From contig CAUVWY020000010.1 in NCBI GenBank assembly GCA_963555775.3, forward strand, positions 1,364,001 through 1,428,000: a stretch of 64,000 bases of DNA, written 5' to 3'. Position numbers and translations under genes: made by a program. A model generated the notes under the pieces. It saw only the letters and a program-made list of their open reading frames with translations. It was not told the DNA's origin and ran no database searches. This document shows, one piece after another, positions 44,234 through 52,136 of this stretch. Numbering within the stretch: position 1 is the stretch's first letter; each line of letters opens with the position of its first letter. The stretch is from JAJEDW01 sp963555775 (GTDB lineage: Bacteria > Acidobacteriota > Terriglobia > 20CM-2-55-15).

Positions 44234-45772
44234 ATGCGGAACATCAGAGCGATTGGCGTGTGGCTGACTGTCCTGGCCGCGGCGGCGGTGTGGATGCCGC
44301 CACGACTGGTGGCGCAAACTTCCCTCGATGCGGCGGCGTGCGAGGGGCTGGCCTCGTTGTCCATGCCATATACGACGATCACGGCGGCCGAGCATATCGG
44401 GGCTGGAATGTATACGCCGCCGGCGGGCACATCGGGCGACTTCGACGGGTTGCCCGCGTTCTGCCGGGTGGCCACAACGGTCGCTCCGACCGCACAGTCC
44501 GAGATCAAGATGGAGGCCTGGATGCCGGCCTCGGACTGGAGTGGGACCTTTGAAGGCCGGGGAAGCTCCGGCATGGGAGGAGCGATTCCGCGAGCCGATA
44601 TGGCGGCATCGCTGAGAGCGGGATACGCCACCGCCGGCAGCGATACCGGGCATGAAGGCGACGCGAGCTTCGCACTGGACCAGCCTGAACGGATTGTCGA
44701 TTTCGGTTACCGTGCGGGCCATGAAGTACCCGTGAAGGCGAAAGCCCTCATGGAGGCCTACTACGGCCGCGGGCCCGGCTTTTCGTTCATCAACGGGTGC
44801 GGCGGCAGCGCGGCGACGGCTCAGGCTGCCGCGCAACGGTTTCCGGACGACTACGATGCCATCGCAATCACCGGGTTTTCCGACAAGACACACCACGTTT
44901 TCTTTCAGATGTGGAACTGGACCGCGACCCACCAGAACGAGGCCAGCTATATCCCGCCGGAGAAATTTATCGTCCTCCACGATGCCGTCCTCAGGCAGTG
45001 CGACGTACTGGACCGGGTCATCGACGGCGTAATCGAGGATCCGCGTATCTGTCGATTCGATCCGAAGACGATTCAATGTACGGGAGCGGATGGCGCGGCG
45101 TGTCTGACCGCGCCCCAGGTAGAAGCCGTTCGCAAGATCTACGGGGGCCCGAGCAATCCAGACACGCATCGGCAGATCTTTACTCCTCCGCAACCCGGAA
45201 GCGAACTGAGTTGGGCCCGAACCACGACCGGCGACCAGCCGTTCCGGTTGGCCAACGATTTCTTCAAATACTTCGTCTACAAGGATCCGAACTGGAGTTT
45301 CGACGCTCGCCCGGTCAATTTCGCGACCGACGTGGCGCTGGCCGATACGCCCGAGAATCTCGTCATCAGCGCGATGGACCCGGACATAAGCGAATTTGTG
45401 GCGCGCGGTGGAAAGCTTCTGCTGTGGGAAGGGTGGAACGACACCTCTATTCCGCCGGACATCGCTATCGACTATTACAATAACGTTGTGACGACGATCG
45501 GACCGCAGACCGCGCAGGACACCGTACGCCTGTTCATGGTACCCGGCAAGGCGCATTGCGGTTGGGAAGGGAGTCATGGCGAATTCGATGTGGGGGCCGA
45601 ATTGAAGCGGTGGGTGGACACCGGGACGCCGCCCGAACGCATCGTGATTACGGGAACCACCGAGGACGGCAGCGTGCGCACCCGGCCTCTCTGCCCGTAC
45701 CCTCAGGTTGCAACATACACGGGAACGGGAAGCACCGACGACGCGCGGAATTTTGTGTGCAATGCGCCCTAA
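44234..45772 (+). CDS. Tannase/feruloyl-esterase family protein, copy 2 (nucleophile Ser missing)
   Basis: 512 residues, near-identical to copy 1. Differences are mostly conservative and scattered (for example SLDAAACEG for SVDAAACEG, ARTTTGDQ for PRTTNGDQ, SIPPD for YIPPD). The same replacement of the GCSxGG serine by Gly is present (INGCGGSAATAQ, residue 190), so the loss predates the duplication. Asp and His-Cys of the family triad region are kept (GWNDTS, GKAHCGWEG). Signal peptide predicts secretion. The maintained frame argues for selection and a function other than, or modified from, ester hydrolysis. Confidence 0.9.
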   Translation: MRNIRAIGVWLTVLAAAAVWMPPRLVAQTSLDAAACEGLASLSMPYTTITAAEHIGAGMYTPPAGTSGDFDGLPAFCRVATTVAPTAQSEIKMEAWMPASDWSGTFEGRGSSGMGGAIPRADMAASLRAGYATAGSDTGHEGDASFALDQPERIVDFGYRAGHEVPVKAKALMEAYYGRGPGFSFINGCGGSAATAQAAAQRFPDDYDAIAITGFSDKTHHVFFQMWNWTATHQNEASYIPPEKFIVLHDAVLRQCDVLDRVIDGVIEDPRICRFDPKTIQCTGADGAACLTAPQVEAVRKIYGGPSNPDTHRQIFTPPQPGSELSWARTTTGDQPFRLANDFFKYFVYKDPNWSFDARPVNFATDVALADTPENLVISAMDPDISEFVARGGKLLLWEGWNDTSIPPDIAIDYYNNVVTTIGPQTAQDTVRLFMVPGKAHCGWEGSHGEFDVGAELKRWVDTGTPPERIVITGTTEDGSVRTRPLCPYPQVATYTGTGSTDDARNFVCNAP

Positions 45773-45865
45773 CCGCGCGAACAAGGAATACGCGAACGAA
45801 GGAATAAACGAAGGAATAGAGGAAATCGCGGAATCCACCGGAGATCTATAGCGGAGATCGATACA

Positions 45866-47584
45866 ATGAAAAAGACTGTTTTGACCATCAGTGCAATCCT
45901 CATCGTCGGCGCCGGATTACTGTGGCTGGGCGTGGGCGCCGGATCGATGACGCCGTCGAGCGCGGCGGCGGTCCCGGGTACCGGAACCGTGTCGGGCAGC
46001 GTCGATACGCCTCCCGGCATCACCTCGACCGCGGCGCAGGTTTACGCCATGAACGTCGACAGGGACGTTCTTTTCATGGTTTACGCCGCAGGCGGACGAT
46101 ACGAAGCGGTCAATCTGATTCCGGGAAACTACGAGATCACCGTCAGGAAGGTCGGCCTCGCCGCGGACACTCAAACGGTCGCCGTCGATTCGGGGGCGAA
46201 CGTTGTCGCCAATTTCACGATGACGGAAGGACTCGCCACGACGCGTCAACAGTCATTGTTCGGCGGCCCCGAGGGACTGGAATACGTTTCGTCGGACGAA
46301 TTGTTTCCGCCTGGTTCCGGGCGGGATTTGATTGAAGAAACCTGCACGTCGTGCCATGCCCAGAATTTCTTCGGGCTCCGGCAGATGACCCGGCCCGGAT
46401 GGAATGCGATGGTGGATCAGATGATCGATTCCGGCCACATCGACGAAGCGGCGATCGATCCCCAACAGCGGGACGAAATTCTGACGTACCTGACAGCGAA
46501 CTTCGGCCCCGGCAACGCGACCCGGGCAGTGCAGCCCGAGTTTCCGATCGACGAGGCCGCGCTCGGCCGGGCGATGTACATCGAATACTACCTGCCGCTC
46601 GATCCGGTGCTGGATGCCGACAACGAAAGCCGGCGCGCTCAGGAACCTCACATCGACTTGAACGGAAACGTGTGGTTTACCGAGCGCAGCAGTCCCAACC
46701 GGATCGGGATGGTCGATCCCCGAACCGGGGAAGTCACCGACTATGTGCTTCCCGATCCGGAAGCCGACCCTCACGGCCTCACCGTGGATACGTTCGGAGA
46801 CGTGTGGTGGGCTGAAACCGACGGGTGGCACCTGGGACGTCTGAATCCTGAAACCGGTGAAATGGTTCGTTACAGCATGGACCCCACCGGGGGTGACATC
46901 GTGGGACGGGGCCACACTCCGGTTACGGATTCGAAACAGAACATCTGGTTCACGACCAGGGATTTCATTCTGGACGGTGTCGAGGACGACCAGGACGGTA
47001 TCGGGAAATGGGACCGTGAATCCGGGCTGATGTCTCTGTACATGGAACCGACCCCCGATTCACGTCCATATGGTATCGCGGTGGACGCCAACGACAACAT
47101 CTGGACCGGCCTGAGCCGGGGATGCGGCGTGGCCCGATTCGAGCCGGAGACCGAAGAGTGGACCGAATATTTCGCGCTCACCGAACCACCGTGCAACGTG
47201 CGACGCCTGGGCGTCAATTCGAGCGCGGATACGGTTTGGTACGGAGTGTACAGCCACGGCAGGCTCGGCAAAGTGGATACACGGTCCGGAGAGATTGTGG
47301 AATATGATGTGCCGATGCTCTCTTCGCAACCCTACGATGCCTGGACCGATCCGGAAGACAGCGTCTGGGTTTCCGATGGCGGCCAGGGGGGAACGTTGAT
47401 CCGGTTCGACCCTGCAGCCGAGACGTGGACCTATTATCCGAGTCCGCAGTTTACGGATATCCCGAAACTGGCCATCGGGTCGAACGGCGCCGTCTGGTAT
47501 ACGCCCAGATCCGCGTCACGGGCGGCGGTGGGCGTTCTATATCCCGACAAGTCCGTGATGACAACGCTGGCCGCCGAGCGTTAG
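45866..47584 (+). CDS. Three-domain protein: regulatory beta-sandwich, cytochrome c, Vgb-like propeller
   Basis: 572 residues; GGAG precedes the ATG. An N-terminal signal or anchor helix (AILIVGAGLLWLGVGAG) leads into a carboxypeptidase-regulatory-like domain (GTVSGSVDTPPGI to NFTMTEG). A single haem-c site CTSCH follows near residue 165. The remainder is a propeller with Vgb/streptogramin-lyase-type blades (EPHIDLNGNVWFTERSSPNR, DPHGLTVDTFGDVWWAETDG, RPYGIAVDANDNIWTGLSRG). Secreted redox or binding protein; a lyase role is not implied. It could accept electrons from the PQQ enzymes (inference). Confidence 0.85.
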   Translation: MKKTVLTISAILIVGAGLLWLGVGAGSMTPSSAAAVPGTGTVSGSVDTPPGITSTAAQVYAMNVDRDVLFMVYAAGGRYEAVNLIPGNYEITVRKVGLAADTQTVAVDSGANVVANFTMTEGLATTRQQSLFGGPEGLEYVSSDELFPPGSGRDLIEETCTSCHAQNFFGLRQMTRPGWNAMVDQMIDSGHIDEAAIDPQQRDEILTYLTANFGPGNATRAVQPEFPIDEAALGRAMYIEYYLPLDPVLDADNESRRAQEPHIDLNGNVWFTERSSPNRIGMVDPRTGEVTDYVLPDPEADPHGLTVDTFGDVWWAETDGWHLGRLNPETGEMVRYSMDPTGGDIVGRGHTPVTDSKQNIWFTTRDFILDGVEDDQDGIGKWDRESGLMSLYMEPTPDSRPYGIAVDANDNIWTGLSRGCGVARFEPETEEWTEYFALTEPPCNVRRLGVNSSADTVWYGVYSHGRLGKVDTRSGEIVEYDVPMLSSQPYDAWTDPEDSVWVSDGGQGGTLIRFDPAAETWTYYPSPQFTDIPKLAIGSNGAVWYTPRSASRAAVGVLYPDKSVMTTLAAER

Positions 47585-47656
47585 ACTGGGTTTTCTTCGA
47601 TTGCCCGGTTCAGACGCGAAGGCCGAATGGACATGCGAAGACTTCAGGAAGACCGA

Positions 47657-48058
47657 ATGAACGCGAAAACCATAGTGCTGGTTGCTTTTCTTATCTGTTT
47701 CAGTCCTGCTCTGACGGTGCTGGCCCAGGAGGGCCACCCGTTTAGCGGTAGCTGGGTGGGTGACTGGGGACCCGGGCCGGACCAGCGCAATCGCGTTGTG
47801 GTTGTGCTGGAGTGGACGGGGACAGAACTGGCAGGTACGATCAATCCGGGTCCGGACGCGATTCCGATACGAATCGCCACGGTAGATCCCCAAGATTGGA
47901 GCGTACACATCGAAGCCGACGCCCGAGGCGCCGACGGCCAGACAGTCGAGTACGTAATCGATGGCAGTATCGACGATCTCGGGACGTATAGCCGGAGCAT
48001 CGCCGGGACATGGAACGCCGGTTCCACGCCAGGAAACTTTAGCATCACCAGACAGTAG
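47657..48058 (+). CDS. Small secreted GDWG-motif protein
   Basis: 133 residues; ATG at 47657 with AGGAAG upstream; signal peptide to TVLAQ. The mature part starts EGHPFSGSWVGDWGPGPDQR and continues with LAGTINPGPD, a DWSVHIEADARG strand and SRSIAGTWN, ending NFSITRQ. It is a paralogue of the protein at 50728-51129 (QGHPLAGIWLGDWGATPDER). All-beta, possibly lipocalin-like. No known function. It precedes the DUF6152-WEGD fusion gene by 47 bases. Confidence 0.8.
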   Translation: MNAKTIVLVAFLICFSPALTVLAQEGHPFSGSWVGDWGPGPDQRNRVVVVLEWTGTELAGTINPGPDAIPIRIATVDPQDWSVHIEADARGADGQTVEYVIDGSIDDLGTYSRSIAGTWNAGSTPGNFSITRQ

Positions 48059-48105
48059 CGCGTTGTCCGGCAGGCAAACGCTCGACGGTGTGGGGGTTTG
48101 AATAT

Positions 48106-49224
48106 ATGTCCTTTCAGAGGAGCCATCCAGTGTTCGGCGCATTGACTGCCGTGTTCTTCGCGGTCGCGCCGGCGTGGGCTCATCACGTGCCCGCGGCGAA
48201 GTTCGATCCGGACAATCGGGTCACGCTCGAGGGAACCGTATCCAAGATCGATTGGCTGAACCCGCACGTTCACATTTTCATGGAAGTCAACACCGGAAAC
48301 GCGACCACGAATTGGGCGGTCGAACTGGAAAGCACCGTCGACCTCCGAAGAAATGGCTGGACTCCGGACACGCTGGCATTTGGCGACGCCATATCAGTGG
48401 ACGGGATGGCTGCCCGAGATGGGAGCCAGCAGGTTTCGGGCGACTCGGTGGTGTTCGTCGGCACCGGACAGAGAATTTTCAACGTCGAACCCGTTGCGTT
48501 GCCGACCCAGACCGCGACTCCAACGCCGCGGTGGCCAAACGGGCAGCCGCGGTTGGGCTCGCCACCGGGTGAGGCGGGAGGATACTGGGACTTTCCAAGC
48601 TCCGCAACGCTGGTCGAAGAGGGCGTCACGGTTGAAACGGATCGCCACGGCATGTTGAACGACCTGGACGATATCGACAGCGTCGCTCCGTTTCAGCAGT
48701 GGGCCAGGGACCTCTATGAATTCCGGCAACGGGATTTTCTGAAAGACGATCCCATGTTTCTCGATTGCAAGCCCCAGGCCGGCCCGCGCATTTTTCAGCG
48801 TCCTAACGGAGTGCAGTTCCTGGAAGAACCGGAACACCTGCGAATCCGTGTCCTGATGGGCGGGGGCAACCAGAACTGGCGTTTCATCCATCTCGACGGC
48901 CGCGAACAAACAGGACTCCCTGAAGGGAACGCGGAAGATCCATTGTACTTCGGCCATGCCGTGGGTCAGTGGGAAGGCGACACACTTGTCGTCGACACCA
49001 AGGGATTCCATGACCGGTTCTGGTTTTCAAATGGCGGGCTCCCGCATACCCCGCAACTCCATCTGATCGAGCGCTTCTCGCGCCCCGACATGAACACGTT
49101 GCGTTATGAAGCGACGATTGACGATCCGGGGGCTTATACAAGAACGTGGACGAGCAGTTGGACGCTTCGTTGGGTTGCCGACGCCGAGCTTCCCGTCTAC
49201 TTCTGCCAGGACAACAGACCATAG
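48106..49224 (+). CDS. DUF6152-WEGD fusion, secreted
   Basis: 372 residues. The signal peptide ends AWAHHVP, so the DUF6152 HH is the mature start. DUF6152 covers about 25-125 (VTLEGTVSKIDWLNPHVHIF, LRRNGWTPDTLAFGD). A Pro/Thr linker precedes the WEGD domain: FQQWARDLYEFRQRD, FLDCKPQAGPRIF, then YFGHAVGQWEGDTLVVDTKG, PHTPQLHLIERFSRPD and TIDDPGAYTRTW. The next two genes encode the same two domains separately. The fusion implies a physical or functional link between the families. Both are of unknown function. Confidence 0.87.
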   Translation: MSFQRSHPVFGALTAVFFAVAPAWAHHVPAAKFDPDNRVTLEGTVSKIDWLNPHVHIFMEVNTGNATTNWAVELESTVDLRRNGWTPDTLAFGDAISVDGMAARDGSQQVSGDSVVFVGTGQRIFNVEPVALPTQTATPTPRWPNGQPRLGSPPGEAGGYWDFPSSATLVEEGVTVETDRHGMLNDLDDIDSVAPFQQWARDLYEFRQRDFLKDDPMFLDCKPQAGPRIFQRPNGVQFLEEPEHLRIRVLMGGGNQNWRFIHLDGREQTGLPEGNAEDPLYFGHAVGQWEGDTLVVDTKGFHDRFWFSNGGLPHTPQLHLIERFSRPDMNTLRYEATIDDPGAYTRTWTSSWTLRWVADAELPVYFCQDNRP

Positions 49225-49382
49225 GAAGAAGAAATGAAAGAAGTGGAAGAAAAAACGGACGGAGTCGTTCCGTTGTCATGGCGGGGAGAGCATTTGTGCA
49301 TTACAATTCTTGCACGAATCGCCGGTACCGGTGATACGTGTGGCTATATTCCGATCAGCGTCTTCAAACAGGAGGATTGGCG

Positions 49383-49787
49383 ATGAGATCCTGTACATCA
49401 AGAATCTTGGCTTTGGCCGTCAGTGTGCTCGTGGCAGCGTCCCCGGCACTGGCGCATCATGCATTTTCCGCGGAGTTCGACGCATCTCAGCCCCTTACAA
49501 TCCAGGGTAACGTCACCAGAATAGCCTGGACGAATCCACATGTCTGGATCTACATGAATGTCGCGGATGAGAACGGCAAGCTCGTGAACTGGGGCTTCGA
49601 AATGGGCGCCCCGCACCAGGTCCGAAACCGCGGATGGGACCGCGACACGCTGAAGGCCGGCGACGAAGTCATCGTCGAGGGGTCTCGGGCACGCGACGGA
49701 AGCTTCCGCATGAATGCCCGAAGCGTCACGTGGGCCGAAACCGGCCTGAGCTTGGGGGCCGCATCCAGCGAAAATGCAACGCCGTAG
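49383..49787 (+). CDS. DUF6152 family secreted protein
   Basis: 134 residues; AGGAGG lies seven bases before the ATG at 49383. The signal peptide ends ALAHHAF. Landmarks: PLTIQGNVTRIAWTNPHVWI, NWGFEMGAPHQVRNRGW and LKAGDEVIVEGSRARDGS. Close in pattern to the N-terminal half of the upstream fusion. 52 bases before the WEGD-motif gene, so probably one operon with it and the small GDWG gene. Confidence 0.9.
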   Translation: MRSCTSRILALAVSVLVAASPALAHHAFSAEFDASQPLTIQGNVTRIAWTNPHVWIYMNVADENGKLVNWGFEMGAPHQVRNRGWDRDTLKAGDEVIVEGSRARDGSFRMNARSVTWAETGLSLGAASSENATP

Positions 49788-49839
49788 ACCCGGACGCCCG
49801 TTGGAGTCCTTCTCACGTTCGAATTCTGGAGGTATACCG

Positions 49840-50712
49840 ATGCGACGACATCGTTTCTACCCGGCATGGGCCGTGACTGTTCTACTTCTGTCGCCCGTAC
49901 TGACGCTACCTGCGCTCGCGCAGGATTTCGATGCAGCGGCGGCGGCGGTTCAACCGACCCCGCGATTTTCCGATGGCCAGGTCAACCTTCAGGTGCTCGC
50001 TGGCGAGAAGGGCGTGTGGAATCGCCAGGACTATCGGCTGATCCTTCCGGAAACCGAGGAACAAACCGCCGACCGCGACCTTCGAGGCGGGCGGGATGAC
50101 GGGCCTCCGGGTCTGAAACCAAAGTTCAGCGAGGTTCCATTCCAACCGTGGGCGGAGTCGCTGTTCATCTACCGCCAGACCCACGAGATCGAACCCTATA
50201 CACGGTGCAAACCCGCGGGTGGCGCCCGGAATATGGCAACGCCTTACGGGACTGAATTTGTTCAGGCGCGGGACGAACAGCGCATATTCATCTTCCAGAC
50301 AGGCGGCCCGCATAGTTTCCGGCCAATCTACATGGATGGCCGCGCTCACCCTGAGGATCTGGATCCCAGCTACTACGGACACTCCGTGGGCCGTTGGGAA
50401 GGGGATGCGCTGGTCATCGATACGGTCGGTTTCAACGAGAGAGGTTGGATCGGCGCTCGGGGAGCACCGACCACGAAGCAACTGCACCTGGTCGAACGCA
50501 TCTCGCGCCCGGACTACGACACCCTTCGCTATGAGATCACCATCGACGATCCGGGCGCCTATACGGCACCGTGGACAACCGGCATGATGATGAGTTGGAC
50601 CCCGGACAGGGAGCAGTTCGAATACATCTGCCAGGATGGCAATCTTGCCTCGGAACTGATGATTGGCGCCGGGAACACGGCGATCGATCGTGGGAGCCGG
50701 ATCGTTCCGTAA
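49840..50712 (+). CDS. Secreted WEGD-motif protein
   Basis: 290 residues; GGAGG precedes the ATG at 49840; signal peptide ending PALAQ. The segment FQPWAESLFIYRQTHEIEPY, TRCKPAGGARNMATPYGTEF and FRPIYMDGRAHPEDLDPSYY leads into YYGHSVGRWEGDALVIDTVG, then LHLVERISRPDYDTLRYE and TIDDPGAYTAPWT. This is the clearest stand-alone member of the WEGD set. It aligns with the C-terminal two thirds of the fusion at 48106. Function unknown; a beta-rich periplasmic binding or enzyme domain is likely. Confidence 0.87.
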   Translation: MRRHRFYPAWAVTVLLLSPVLTLPALAQDFDAAAAAVQPTPRFSDGQVNLQVLAGEKGVWNRQDYRLILPETEEQTADRDLRGGRDDGPPGLKPKFSEVPFQPWAESLFIYRQTHEIEPYTRCKPAGGARNMATPYGTEFVQARDEQRIFIFQTGGPHSFRPIYMDGRAHPEDLDPSYYGHSVGRWEGDALVIDTVGFNERGWIGARGAPTTKQLHLVERISRPDYDTLRYEITIDDPGAYTAPWTTGMMMSWTPDREQFEYICQDGNLASELMIGAGNTAIDRGSRIVP

Positions 50713-50727
50713 ATCGTGGGAGGTTCG

Positions 50728-51129
50728 ATGCGCGCGAAGATTCCAGTCTTGGCTTGCGTTCTGATATGCGTCGTGGCGATGGCCGGGGTGGCTCAGCAGG
50801 GCCACCCACTGGCCGGCATATGGTTGGGCGACTGGGGCGCGACGCCCGACGAACGGAATCAGGTGGTGATCGAAATGATGTGGGAGACCACAACGCTGAG
50901 TGGGACGATCAATCCCGGCTTCCCCGATGCCGGCACTATTCGAGTGGGCGTCCTGGATTCCTCGGACTGGACCGTGCACCTCGAGGCCGACGCCATGGAC
51001 GAGGACGGAAACCCCTTCGTAATCGTTATCGACGGGCAGCTTGAAGAGCTGGGCTCACCGAAACGAACCCTGAGCGGAACATGGCGCCACGGCGGCGCCG
51101 AAGGCGACTTCAGTCTCACCAGAGAATAG
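50728..51129 (+). CDS. Small secreted GDWG-motif protein
   Basis: 133 residues; GGGAGG precedes the ATG at 50728, 15 bases after the WEGD stop. The signal peptide ends AGVAQ. QGHPLAGIWLGDWGATPDER, LSGTINPGFPDAG, DWTVHLEADAMDEDGN and RTLSGTWRHGG match the paralogue at 47657 position by position. Closing gene of the DUF6152/WEGD/GDWG cluster. Confidence 0.82.
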   Translation: MRAKIPVLACVLICVVAMAGVAQQGHPLAGIWLGDWGATPDERNQVVIEMMWETTTLSGTINPGFPDAGTIRVGVLDSSDWTVHLEADAMDEDGNPFVIVIDGQLEELGSPKRTLSGTWRHGGAEGDFSLTRE

Positions 51130-51190
51130 GCGCGACGGCTCTACTCGAAGCTGGCGCCAACCAACCCGTTTGAGGCGCTGAATGCCCCGC

Positions 51191-51370
51191 TCAACCGTCA
51201 AGGATCAGGCCAATGGCCTCTGCAAGGCTCTGACGGGCTTCTTCACGGGTTTGCCCCTGGCCATTCGCGTCAGGTATTTCCGGGCCATACGCGATGTTCC
51301 ATTCCCCATCGCGCTCGAAGGCAGCGGTGAATCCATTTCGCGTGTCGTTTCCCGGCCTCTGCAATACCAT
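51191..51370 (-). CDS. HicB-like antitoxin-type small protein
   Basis: 59 residues from the ATG at 51370. FTAAFERDGEWNIAYGPEIP followed by GQGQTREEARQSLAEAIGLI is the HicB partial-RNase-H pattern. No hicA toxin gene is adjacent: upstream on this strand is the divergent VOC gene. The N-terminus is atypical, so the gene may be truncated. Orphan HicB-like proteins are common; the function of this one is uncertain. Confidence 0.55.
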   Translation of the reverse strand: MVLQRPGNDTRNGFTAAFERDGEWNIAYGPEIPDANGQGQTREEARQSLAEAIGLILDG

Positions 51371-51414
51371 CGATCTCGGCGCGCCTTCTACCAAGGCACT
51401 GAAGGAGTCAAATC

Positions 51415-51786
51415 ATGGAACTCGGCGCGTTTTCGATTAGCCTGGCTGTCAAAGACATTGAAGCATCGAGGGTTTTCTACGAGAAGTTCGGCTTCAAGGT
51501 CTTCGGGGGAGATGCCTCGCAAAACTGGTTGATTCTCAAGAATGGGGATCACGCAATCGGTCTGTTCCAGGGCATGTTCGAAAAGAACACATTGACCTTC
51601 AATCCGGGATGGGATAGCAACGCCGCCAAGCTGGATACATTTGACGACGTTCGCGAACTGCAGCGTCAATTGAAGGCGCAAGGGGTGCAGCTCATGTCCG
51701 AAGCCGACGAGACAACTACGGGTCCAGCGAGTTTTGTTGCAGTCGACCCCGATGGGAACCCAATCTACGTCGATCAGCATGTATAG
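51415..51786 (+). CDS. VOC (glyoxalase/extradiol-fold) family protein
   Basis: 123 residues; AAGGAG lies about nine bases before the ATG. FSISLAVKDIEASRVFYEKF, NWLILKNGDHAIGLFQG and FVAVDPDGNPIYVDQHV match the paired beta-alpha-beta-beta-beta modules of VOC proteins. Metal-site residues are only partly kept. Function within the superfamily cannot be fixed. Divergent from the HicB-like gene. Confidence 0.88.
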   Translation: MELGAFSISLAVKDIEASRVFYEKFGFKVFGGDASQNWLILKNGDHAIGLFQGMFEKNTLTFNPGWDSNAAKLDTFDDVRELQRQLKAQGVQLMSEADETTTGPASFVAVDPDGNPIYVDQHV

Positions 51787-52034
51787 CAACAAGTACAATG
51801 GACTGACGCTGGCCTGCCCAGACTGACCGATGACCATGCGCCGCAACCGGCAACCACATGCAGTGAAAGTATGACGGGATGTCGGTTGTGCCGGATATGT
51901 CACCCAATCCTGAGGCCATCGTTGCCGTTACGGTTTTTGAATAGAACGTTTTCCTGGACGGCCCGTCTACGTTCACCACGAACGTGGTACGAGATCCCGC
52001 GCGCATCCGTTGCTCGCAGATTCAGCCGTTTTCA
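51787..52034. other. Intergenic sequence left of the IS21 element
   Basis: 248 bases with no recognisable gene. The following 52 bases (52035-52086) are read on the minus strand as the likely 3' tail of the gene broken by the element. Confidence 0.4.
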
Positions 52035-52086
52035 CTACTTCGCCGGGCCGCCCTTCTCGTCTCTTGAATCCCATCGTGCAGGCTTC
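52035..52086 (-). pseudogene. 3' tail of small membrane-protein gene split by IS21 element
   Basis: Reading leftward from the element this gives KPARWDSRDEKGGPAK and a stop at 52035. Joining it to the 5' part at 54698-54904, with one copy of the 7-base flank AGGCTTC removed, gives one uninterrupted frame of 83 residues. Confidence 0.55.
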
Positions 52087-52136
52087 TGATTTCGATAACG
52101 TAAAAGGGACCCACCCCTGATAGCCTCCCCGGAAGC

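Larger units (their letters stand above)
42471..45834. repeat. Tandem duplication of the tannase-like gene and its leader
   Basis: Two units, 42471-44138 and 44139-45834, run head to tail with a 1668-base period through the leader (CACCGAAGAT, CCGGATTCGATCCGTTC, AACCAAGAGGCGGACCAGCG) and the entire gene. The second unit ends with a 28-base expansion (CGAACGAAGGAATA repeats), after which CCACCGGAGAT begins again before the next gene at 45866. Confidence 0.92.

Noticed and set aside
42566..45772. Calling the tannase-like pair active tannases
   Set aside because: The nucleophile Ser of GCSxGG is Gly in both copies, so only family membership is claimed.
42653..45838. 1061-codon leftward frame across both tannase-like genes
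   Set aside because: An antisense shadow: its internal repeat merely mirrors the tandem duplication, and no family features are present.
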